This document shows positions 7,702 through 13,550 of a stretch of DNA of 22,264 nucleotides, piece by piece (position 1 is the stretch's first letter; each line of letters starts with the position of its first letter). This stretch comes from CAZEQD01 sp964514305 (GTDB lineage: Bacteria > Acidobacteriota > Aminicenantia > Aminicenantales > Aminicenantaceae). Position numbers and translations under genes: made by a program. The stretch lies in assembly GCA_964514305.1 (NCBI GenBank), contig CAZEQD010000034.1, forward strand, positions 1 through 22,264, given 5' to 3'. The notes under the pieces were generated by a model. That model worked only from the letters and a program-made list of their open reading frames with translations, was not told where the DNA came from and did no database searches.

Positions 7702-8699
7702 TGAAGCTCTGAATCCTGGCTAGGTTTCTCTTCTATGCCGATTATTTCATCTGCCCTTTTTAAAATCTCTTTGGAAAAGATAACCCCCTGGTTTTTGGCT
7801 GCATTAAGATTTAAATAAAGGCGGGCTTTACTCATATATTGGATAGGAATAGAAGCAGGGTCTTGGCCGTTTTTAACCTGAATAGCAATCTGGCCGGCTT
7901 TATAGCCCATATCAAAAAAATCCCAACCTAAGGCAGCACAGGCTCCAAAATGGGTAGAAAGCAAGAATCCGCCAAAAAGAGGAAGGCCATTCTCCTCAGC
8001 CACTTTTCCAACAGCTTCAAAAGCAGCATTAATGGTATTATCTGAAATCTGATAAATAGCATCTATCCTTCTATTTACCAGCTCCTGGACTGAAAGAAGA
8101 ACTTCGCTTTTATTGGCCACAGGTACAGCTATAATCTTCAAGTCCAATTCCCTGGCAGCCTGGCGGGCTAACTCCAGGTAGTATTCAGAGTTAATTTCCG
8201 AAGGAGTCCATAAGGTGCCAATTCTTTTAGCCTGGGGAAGGATTTCTTTAAGAAAGGCTAAACTCTCCTTGATGGGGCCTCGAGAAGAAATACCAGTTAC
8301 ATTCTTTAGATGATTTTCGGGGGAAGTGCCAGCCCCTGCCAGGAAAGGATTGGCCACCGAGGAAAATATAATTGGAATCTGGCGGGTGGCATGAAGAGCA
8401 GCCTGGAGGCAAGGTGTTGATAAGGCTACGATCATTTGAACCTTCTTATTGACAAATTCTTCAGCAATCGCCTGAACTTCTGGAATATCGCCCATGCCGT
8501 TTCTGAAAATAAGTTGAACATTGATTCCATCTTCAAGGCCATTATCTTCCAAAGCCTTAATAAAGCCTTTTCTCACCTCATTAAAAGTAGGGGCATCATT
8601 GACCTGAAAAATGCCTAAAGTATAAAGGCTCGGCTTAGACTTGTGACAGGAGAAAAAAAGGAGGAGAGAAGAGATTAAAAGACCAAGAACTTTTTTCAT
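7698..8699 (-). CDS. ABC transporter substrate-binding lipoprotein (TrpX-like family)
   Basis: A 333-residue periplasmic-binding-protein-fold lipoprotein of the ABC_sub_bind (TrpX/YP_ABC) type. The N-terminus is a lipoprotein signal ending LFFSC, so Cys18 would be lipidated. The body shows family features: LGIFQVNDAPTFNEVRKGF, VQMIVALSTPCLQAAL, IPIIFSSVANP, VTGISS, and TLWTPSE beginning the second lobe. Related proteins bind aromatic amino acids or other small ligands. There is no ATPase or permease gene in the window, so it is either an orphan binding protein or serves a transporter elsewhere. It is the first gene of a six-gene minus-strand block and is coupled to the penicillin-acylase-family gene, suggesting it may bind a product or substrate of that enzyme. 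Confidence 0.88.
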   Translation of the reverse strand: MKKVLGLLISSLLLFFSCHKSKPSLYTLGIFQVNDAPTFNEVRKGFIKALEDNGLEDGINVQLIFRNGMGDIPEVQAIAEEFVNKKVQMIVALSTPCLQAALHATRQIPIIFSSVANPFLAGAGTSPENHLKNVTGISSRGPIKESLAFLKEILPQAKRIGTLWTPSEINSEYYLELARQAARELDLKIIAVPVANKSEVLLSVQELVNRRIDAIYQISDNTINAAFEAVGKVAEENGLPLFGGFLLSTHFGACAALGWDFFDMGYKAGQIAIQVKNGQDPASIPIQYMSKARLYLNLNAAKNQGVIFSKEILKRADEIIGIEEKPSQDSELQ

Positions 8700-8743
8700 T
8701 TCTTCTTCTATATTTAACTTATCTTTTCTGCTTTTTCCTAAAC

Positions 8744-8772
8744 ATAATAATCAAAAAATAGGCTTCGAGCAA
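8744..8772 (-). promoter_or_regulatory. Putative promoter of the six-gene minus-strand operon
   Basis: On the minus strand TTGCTC (8767-8772) is separated by exactly 17 bases from TATTAT (8744-8749), 5/6 to the -10 consensus and 3/6 at the -35. It lies about 45 bases before the start of the binding-protein gene. It is the only clear candidate in the divergent gap, consistent with one transcript running from 8699 to 2050. Confidence 0.4.
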
Positions 8773-8796
8773 TCTTTTTTTTGTGAATATCAAGTA

Positions 8797-8825
8797 TTGG
8801 CAACCTTGACCTATTGGTTTAGAAT
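8797..8825 (+). promoter_or_regulatory. Putative sigma70-type promoter of the DUF72 gene, near-leaderless
   Basis: TTGGCA (8797-8802), a 17-base spacer and TAGAAT (8820-8825) each match the consensus in five of six positions. The expected transcription start, about 8832, is only a couple of bases before the ATG at 8834. This coincides with the absence of a Shine-Dalgarno sequence, so a leaderless mRNA is likely. Confidence 0.5.
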
Positions 8826-8833
8826 AAGTAATA

Positions 8834-9730
8834 ATGTTGCATTATTACATTGGTACGGCTGGCTGGAGTTATAAGGACTGGGAAGGCATTGTCTACCCAG
8901 AGAAAAAACACTACGGCTTCCATCCCCTCATCTTTCTGGTCAACTACATCAACATCGTCGAGATAAATAGTACCTTTTACCGGCCTCCAGCCATTTTTAT
9001 GTCTCTCTCCTGGATTAAAAAGGTGGTCGGTCATCCTGATTTTCTGTTCTCGGTCAAACTCCATCAAATTTTTACCCATCAGAGAAAAGATTTTACCCAG
9101 AAGGATGTCGATGATTTTAAATTGGGCCTTGAACCGCTGAGGGCTAAAAACAGATTGGCGGCCATCCTCATTCAATTCCCCTGGTCCTTTGCTAACATCA
9201 GCTCTCACCGAGAATATTTAGTCCGTATTTTTGAGCTATTCGCCGACTATCCACTGGCCCTGGAAGTAAGGCACTCTTCTTGGAACACTCCAGCTTTCTA
9301 TAATCTCCTCTCCGAACACAATGTCTGTTTCTGCAACATAGACCAGCCAATTTTCCGCAATTCCATAAAGCCTTCAGCCATAGTCACCAATCCTCAATTC
9401 TCCTATGTCCGCCTCCACGGCCGCAATTATAAAAACTGGTTTAAGGAAGAGGCTGGCCGCGATGAAAGGTACGATTACCTTTACAGCAATGAAGAGCTTG
9501 ATGAATGGGTAACCAGGATAAAAGAACTGGGACAAAAAAGCGATAAAGTCTATGTTATCACCAATAATCATTATCGAGGCCAGGCTCTGGCCAATGCCCT
9601 CCAGATCAAGAATAAAATCACCGGGGAAAAATTAGATGTTCCCTTAAGCCTTATCCGCCAGTATCCGGTCCTCAAGGATATTATCGACAAAATAAAAAGC
9701 GGCCAACTTGACCTCTTTGGTGAAGAATAA
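8834..9730 (+). CDS. DUF72 family protein
   Basis: A 298-residue member of the DUF72 family (YecE-like), a TIM-barrel-fold family of unknown biochemical role found widely in bacteria and archaea. Signature stretches are the start YYIGTAGWSYKDWEG, EINSTFYRPP near residues 37-46, FSVKLHQIFTH, AAILIQFPWSF, ALEVRHSSW, and the C-terminal SYVRLHGRN and YVITNNHYRGQALANAL. Length matches the family. The gene is transcribed alone and divergently from the operon of binding protein, acylase and antiporters. Its start has no evident ribosome site, while a good promoter ends nine bases upstream. Confidence 0.9.
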   Translation: MLHYYIGTAGWSYKDWEGIVYPEKKHYGFHPLIFLVNYINIVEINSTFYRPPAIFMSLSWIKKVVGHPDFLFSVKLHQIFTHQRKDFTQKDVDDFKLGLEPLRAKNRLAAILIQFPWSFANISSHREYLVRIFELFADYPLALEVRHSSWNTPAFYNLLSEHNVCFCNIDQPIFRNSIKPSAIVTNPQFSYVRLHGRNYKNWFKEEAGRDERYDYLYSNEELDEWVTRIKELGQKSDKVYVITNNHYRGQALANALQIKNKITGEKLDVPLSLIRQYPVLKDIIDKIKSGQLDLFGEE

Positions 9731-9869
9731 ATCTGAATAAAATTACATATATATTATTGAAAAGCTTTGGCTGCTTCTGAGCCCAGCTTTGACTTGAAGC
9801 TAAGCTCAGAAGCATAAAGCCAAGCAAAATTAAAGTCAGAAAATAAAATCTATTTTTTGTTCCCAGCAT
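9681..9869 (-). pseudogene. Signal-peptide-like stub, probably a gene remnant
   Basis: A minus-strand reading frame of 62 codons. Its first 31 residues look like a genuine Sec signal: basic start (LGTKNR), a hydrophobic run (FLTLILLGFMLLSLA), and a polar end, SSQSWAQ. The rest does not resemble a secreted protein and runs antisense into the 3' end of the DUF72 gene, so any original mature domain is gone. The end of the signal region coincides with a strong stem-loop at 9773-9813. It may be a truncated gene or a chance frame, and no homologue is recognised. Confidence 0.25.
9773..9813. repeat. Two-tier inverted repeat (stem-loop) downstream of the DUF72 gene
   Basis: GCTTCTGAGC (9773-9782) pairs perfectly with GCTCAGAAGC (9804-9813). 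Inside it AGCTT (9785-9789) pairs with AAGCT (9797-9801) around a seven-base loop, with a 2x2 internal bulge between the stems. No T-run follows on either strand, so it is not a classical intrinsic terminator. It could stabilise the 3' end of the DUF72 mRNA or be a protein-binding site. The rest of 9731-10116 shows nothing clear beyond this and the signal-peptide-like stub. Confidence 0.6.
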
Positions 9870-10116
9870 CTATATCTTGCCTATCTATTTATAAAGAAAA
9901 TTATATGCCAAATATTATCAGATTACCAACCAACTCTTAGCTCTCTTCCTGTCCCCCACCCAGGACATTTGTCATTTAATTTCTACAGCTCTTTTTAGAA
10001 AAAAACGTGAAATCTCCAGAAATTTCTGCTGGCAAAAAAAGTGGAAAATGATCACCTGAAAAGATAAGCAGCTCCTTTTCTATTTAAATAATTAAATCAG
10101 GAAAACAATGAAAGGA

Positions 10117-10495
10117 CTAAACAGTCTTGAATTTTTTCGACAATTCTTTTAACAACTTCAAGTGGCCGGGGAGCTTTGAAAATACTTCCTCTGCTATGTT
10201 TTTTCTATACATGTGAATAGTTAAATTGCGATCTGCTAACATGCACAGCCAGCTCTCATCATAAGCGATTAGGCCTAACTGGAAAGCTGCCTTAAGACAC
10301 CTACGGGGAGAAAAGCATTCAATTCCTTCCTCTCTGGCGTAAATCTTGATGCATTTCCAGGCCAGGTCAAAAACATATTTCAATCCTTTTTATGGCGGAA
10401 TCCCGGACAATATCTGATTTTTTAATATTAAGGACTTCAGCCAGCCTTTCGATTGACTTAGAAAGGCTATTAAATAAGTTTTGCTCAGCTAACAT
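10117..10495 (-). pseudogene. HEPN-domain partner of the nucleotidyltransferase (HI0074-like), frameshifted
   Basis: The C-terminal 88 residues are open (TTG at 10383 to stop at 10117). They match the HI0074-type HEPN protein that pairs with minimal nucleotidyltransferases: FDLAWKCIKIY, then DRNLTIHMYRK, carrying the RNxxxH motif of HEPN nucleases. The missing N-terminus lies just upstream in another frame, starting at ATG 10495 with SLSKSIERLAEVLNIKKSD and running to a TGA at 10367-10369. Removing one base near 10376-10386 joins them as ...IKRIEYVFDLAWK..., the family's normal sequence and about 125 residues. The ATG at 10495 overlaps the end of the nucleotidyltransferase gene, as usual for these pairs. 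It is either a real inactivating mutation or a sequencing error. Confidence 0.72.
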
Positions 10496-10811
10496 ATTCA
10501 ACCCTGCTGCCTACGGCTTTTTTAAAAGCAGAGGAAACTTTCTTAAAATCAACTAGATCAAACCGGTATAAAGTTGGAAGTTGATCAAGCTCCTCTTCGA
10601 TCTGAATCAGGATCTCAGTAGGAATCTTGTCTGGCCCTTCAATGCCGATGTCTATATCAGAACGTTGGGAATTATTTTTATCTACTCTCGAACCAAAGAA
10701 AAAGATACGATAGTCTTTTAAATCGAGATATTTACTGACAATTTCCAGAATTTGCTTCTTTAATAATTTTTCTGAGTAATGTTCTAATTTCATTTTTTTT
10801 AATTCTATCAT
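10485..10811 (-). CDS. Minimal nucleotidyltransferase (MNT) of an MNT/HEPN toxin-antitoxin-type pair
   Basis: A 108-residue small nucleotidyltransferase of the DNA polymerase beta fold. The motif IFFFGSRVDKNNSQRSDIDIGI gives Gly40-Ser41, ten residues, then Asp52-x-Asp54, the metal-binding pair; the third acid is probably in RFDLVDF near the C-terminus. In characterised systems the MNT protein adds AMP to, or otherwise neutralises, its HEPN RNase partner. The start may be the ATG at 10811 or the internal ATG at 10793; neither has a strong ribosome site. Its 3' end overlaps the start of the damaged HEPN frame by 11 bases. With the HEPN gene frameshifted, the antitoxin side would be left alone. 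Confidence 0.85.
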   Translation of the reverse strand: MIELKKMKLEHYSEKLLKKQILEIVSKYLDLKDYRIFFFGSRVDKNNSQRSDIDIGIEGPDKIPTEILIQIEEELDQLPTLYRFDLVDFKKVSSAFKKAVGSRVEYVS

Positions 10812-10837
10812 ATCTTAAAAAATATTAAAAAACCAGC

Positions 10838-11287
10838 TTAAGTTCGTTCAGCTTCTATCCATTTAACAAGGAATGTTTTCACTACATACACTCTGTGTCC
10901 ATTGCCATCAGTCCCTTCGGCAGTTATTTTTACCTGCTCTGCCTTTCCCTCCACCCTGCCTTTGAACCTGAGCCTCATACTGCGAAAGGCCGGAATCCGT
11001 CCTCCCCTGTCTGTAAACTCTGCTTGGGTTTTATTCTTGTATAAGCAGTAGAATTTAACCTTGGTTATGCTGGCTGGAACTCCAACTCTCTCATAAATGG
11101 TTACAAAACAATCAAACTCTGCATATCCCTCTGATGAATACCAGTAAAACTCAACAGGATCTGGCTCAACACTTATATCAATCGAGGCCTTATTTGATCC
11201 TTCAGGTGACTCTGGACTCCGACAGGAATAAAAACAAATGGCAGCCCAGACAAGAATTAAAAACAGGATGAATATTCTTTTGGCCAT
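10838..11287 (-). CDS. Small putative lipoprotein of unknown function
   Basis: A 149-residue protein with a lipoprotein signal peptide (residues 1-21, ending CFYSC; Cys22 the predicted lipid site), then a low-complexity Ser/Pro/Glu linker and a domain of alternating beta strands (DISVEPDPVEFYW, FDCFVTIYER, ITKVKFYCLY, EQVKITAEGTD, VYVVKTFLVKW). The pattern suggests an immunoglobulin-like beta-sandwich of about 110 residues, similar to many small surface lipoproteins. Two Cys (60 and 81 by count) could form a disulfide. I do not recognise a family. It sits between the nucleotidyltransferase and the ATPase remnant on the same strand, with no obvious functional link. Confidence 0.7.
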   Translation of the reverse strand: MAKRIFILFLILVWAAICFYSCRSPESPEGSNKASIDISVEPDPVEFYWYSSEGYAEFDCFVTIYERVGVPASITKVKFYCLYKNKTQAEFTDRGGRIPAFRSMRLRFKGRVEGKAEQVKITAEGTDGNGHRVYVVKTFLVKWIEAERT

Positions 11288-11312
11288 TTTAAGTCTGATT
11301 TATAGATCAAAG

Positions 11313-11669
11313 TCAGGCCACAAACTCTACTCCTATAAGCTTAGAGAAAGGAATAAAATTGATTTCTGTTTTTTCTATTTCTAAAGCTTCTTTCAAGGTC
11401 AAATTAGCCATGTAAGATCTTGAGGGCTGATATTGATTAATGAAGCTTCTCAATGACCTTATTATAGCGGTTTTTTTTAATTCTCTCCATTTGACTTCAA
11501 CCGGTATCAGTTCTCGAGCAAAATCGAGGATAAAGTCTACCTCAGCTCCATCGCTGCTTCGCCAAAAATTTACCCTGGCAGAGGAAAACCTCAACTTCTC
11601 TCTCAAAATATTAAAGACAAAATTTTGGAAAATAAAATCTCCCTTCTTCCCAAGCTCTAATCCTATCTT
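11313..11669 (-). pseudogene. C-terminal remnant of a DUF4143-type AAA ATPase
   Basis: The frame is open from just after a TAA (11670-11672) to the stop at 11313. It encodes KIGLELGKKGDFIFQNFVFN followed by a stretch containing VNFWRSSDGAEVDFILDF and PVEVKWRELKK. This is the C-terminal, restriction-endonuclease-like DUF4143 portion of the widespread ATP-binding proteins of about 400 residues. The N-terminal P-loop ATPase domain is absent, and sequence upstream of the TAA does not continue it. A shorter start (TTG, 11606) exists but would cut the domain. I read it as a truncated, non-functional fragment and part of the debris on the left side of the sulfur cluster. Confidence 0.7.
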
Positions 11670-11906
11670 TTAAGCAATTTTCTTTTAATCCATAATTTCA
11701 CTTTGACTTAACTGGATAATATAAAAAGTCACATTATAAAATTATCGGGTTAAAAGGTAAATTGATGAACTACCCCCGAAAAACTCAACACTGAGGAGCA
11801 TACTTTGCAGCTTTCGCCTAGCTTTTTACATTTGACCTCAAATTTTTCCTATGATAAGAGTAATAAAGAATGTTAGTTTTTCAAATAAAAAAAATAATAA
11901 AATTAC

Positions 11907-11936
11907 TTGACAAAAATAAAAAATATAATATATCTA
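11907..11936 (+). promoter_or_regulatory. Putative promoter driving the sulfur gene cluster
   Basis: A perfect TTGACA lies at 11907-11912 in a very AT-rich setting. At the right distance (17-18 bases) the -10 candidates are ATATCT or TATCTA (11930-11936), which are weak. A better TATAAT at 11924-11929 is only 11 bases away and so badly spaced. Weak -10 spacing plus a perfect -35 could mean activator dependence. It would give a leader of roughly 185 bases before the first gene. Confidence 0.4.
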
Positions 11937-11962
11937 ATAGTTCTTTGAAGTAAAGGCTTAGT

Positions 11963-11991
11963 GTGAAGCCAACAAAAGAAGGTGAAGCCAA
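11963..11991 (+). repeat. Pair of 10-base direct repeats in the leader
   Basis: GTGAAGCCAA occurs at 11963-11972 and again at 11982-11991, starts 19 bases apart, close to two helical turns. The first copy also forms the right arm of a small GGCTT/AAGCC hairpin. Position just downstream of the candidate promoter would suit a repressor or mRNA-binding site, but this is inference only. Confidence 0.4.
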
Positions 11992-12130
11992 ATAAAACCC
12001 TTAGAGGTTATCATCCAACTAAAGAGAGATAATAAAATAGAAAGTATAAGAAAAGTGCTAGCTTCCCTTTTAGAGTCTTATGGGGAGAGTGAACTAAAAA
12101 TCCTGAAAAAAGGAGGAGAAAATTAAAGCA

Positions 12131-13372
12131 GTGAAGAAAGCAAAAAAACTATCATTGATTGTCCTAGTTTTGGGTTGTTTGGCCTTTGGCAGTATTTTTC
12201 ACCAGGCTGTAGCATATGCTGGTGAAGGCATTATACGCACAAAACAGCTTGGTGTAACTTATTGGGACCCGACGAAAACATATAATGGCTATACTTTGTT
12301 CGCTCCGCTATCGGGGAAAGATGTTTGGTTAATAGATATGGAGGGCCGGATTGTCCATCACTGGGAGATACCTAGTATGCCAGGGACCTATGGAAAATTA
12401 TTGCCCAATGGCAACTTGATTTATGCCTGTAAGTCTGATCCTGAAGAGAGAAAAAAAGCAGGTGCCCCGATGCTTTCAGGTTTCGGAGGATTACTCCGTG
12501 AGGTGGATTGGGATAACAACCTGATATGGGAGTATAAAGACCATTTTATGCACCACGATTTTTGTAGGATGAAAAATGGAAACACTATGGTTCTCAAGTA
12601 TGTGCAGGTGCCTTCTGAGCTTATGGCTAAGATTAAAGGTGGAGTTCCTGGAACCGAGGACGATGGTAAAATGTGGACAGATCAGTTTGATGAAGTTACC
12701 CCAGATGGTAAAGTGGTTTGGAGCTGGAAAGCGTATGAACATTTAGACCCTGAAAAATACCCTATTTGTCCTCTAGATTGGCGCAAAGAGTGGACTCATG
12801 GTAACACATGTGTTGTTCTCGACAATGGAGACATCCTTACCAGTTTTCGCAATATAAATGTAATCTGCATTATTGATAAGAAAACAGGCAATATCAAGTG
12901 GCAATGGGGTCAAGGGCCAAAAGAACTGGCGCATCAACATGATCCCCACTTTCTACCCAACGGGAACATCCTAATATTTGACAATGGAATAAATCGTGCT
13001 ATTGAGGAGGTATCTTTTTCGAGAGTAATTGAACTCAATCCGGAAAGCAAGGAAATAGAGTGGGAATATAAAGCTTCGCCTAAGGATGATTTCTATAGCC
13101 CAGCCTGCAGCGGCGCTCAACGGCTGCCAAATGGCAACACTTTGATTTGCGAAACTATGAAAGGAAGGATATTTGAGATAACTCCTGAAGGTGAGATAGT
13201 TTGGGAGTACGTTTGTCCATTTTTTAATCCTTTACCCAATTGGGGAAAGGTTAATTGGGTGTTTAGAGCTTACCGTTATGGGCCTGATGATACCGTTTTG
13301 AAAGGAAGGGAATTCGATCCAAAAAAATGTGAGAAATGGAATAGACTTTATGGTCCGACTGCCTTCAAATAA
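12131..13372 (+). CDS. Exported arylsulfotransferase (ASST)-like beta-propeller protein
   Basis: A 413-residue protein with a Sec signal peptide (residues 1 to about 30, ending AVAYA). Repeated propeller blades follow, marked by DMEGRIVHHW, LPNGNLIY, DWDNNLIWEY, DNGDIL, LPNGNIL and LPNGNTLI. It belongs to the ASST family, which moves sulfuryl groups from aryl sulfates to phenols without PAPS through a covalent sulfohistidine. By motif comparison with the E. coli enzyme, His141/His142, His223-x-Asn225, Arg240 and His268/His270 (HQHD) are the likely counterparts of the catalytic set. The GTG start has AGGAGG about 14 bases away, which is long, and an in-frame ATT would be better spaced. It is first in the cluster. 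Substrate is unknown and a non-transferase role is possible. Confidence 0.82.
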   Translation: MKKAKKLSLIVLVLGCLAFGSIFHQAVAYAGEGIIRTKQLGVTYWDPTKTYNGYTLFAPLSGKDVWLIDMEGRIVHHWEIPSMPGTYGKLLPNGNLIYACKSDPEERKKAGAPMLSGFGGLLREVDWDNNLIWEYKDHFMHHDFCRMKNGNTMVLKYVQVPSELMAKIKGGVPGTEDDGKMWTDQFDEVTPDGKVVWSWKAYEHLDPEKYPICPLDWRKEWTHGNTCVVLDNGDILTSFRNINVICIIDKKTGNIKWQWGQGPKELAHQHDPHFLPNGNILIFDNGINRAIEEVSFSRVIELNPESKEIEWEYKASPKDDFYSPACSGAQRLPNGNTLICETMKGRIFEITPEGEIVWEYVCPFFNPLPNWGKVNWVFRAYRYGPDDTVLKGREFDPKKCEKWNRLYGPTAFK

Positions 13373-13383
13373 ATTTTTGAAGG
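13362..13383 (+). repeat. Hairpin straddling the stop codon of the exported ASST-like gene
   Basis: CCTTCAAA (13362-13369) pairs perfectly with TTTGAAGG (13376-13383) around a six-base loop that contains the TAA stop. No T-run follows, so it is at best a weak terminator. It could act as an mRNA stability or processing element between the first gene and the rest of the cluster. Confidence 0.45.
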
Positions 13384-13433
13384 AATAGTCTCTCTGGGTA
13401 AAAATAGCCAAAAGCAATGCCAGAAAGAAAAAG

Positions 13434-13514
13434 ATGCCTAGATTAAATAAGAATGCTGATTGGTGGGAATGGGATTATCTTTCTCTTTGCGATGGCTCTT
13501 TCCCAGGGAAATAA
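13434..13514 (+). CDS. Possible 26-residue tryptophan-rich small protein
   Basis: A short frame in the 178-base gap between the exported ASST-like gene and the CysD-like gene. It starts ATG and reads MPRLNKNADWWEWDYLSL, ending CDGSFPGK. The same frame is open upstream to a TAG at about 13385. Three Trp in four residues are unusual for random AT-rich DNA. The ribosome site is poor (only an A/G-rich tract) and no homologue is recognised. It could be chance, a gene remnant, or a small regulatory peptide. Confidence 0.2.
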   Translation: MPRLNKNADWWEWDYLSLCDGSFPGK

Positions 13515-13550
13515 ATTAAAACTACATATAATGTAGGAAGGAGGATTGAA

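Larger units (their letters stand above)
11673..12130. other. Long AT-rich intergenic region and leader upstream of the sulfur cluster
   Basis: About 460 bases without a convincing gene. It holds a candidate promoter (11907-11936), a pair of direct repeats (11963-11991), a small hairpin GGCTT/AAGCC (11955-11959 with 11966-11970), and an AGGAGG-type ribosome site ending about 14 bases before the GTG at 12131. No known riboswitch class was recognised in the roughly 190-base leader. Confidence 0.6.

Noticed and set aside
11763..11830. A stretch with GAACTACCCCCG reminiscent of the ends of IS200/IS605-type elements
   Set aside because: The complementary G-rich arm is absent and there is no transposase or TnpB frame, so the resemblance is too weak to call an element end.
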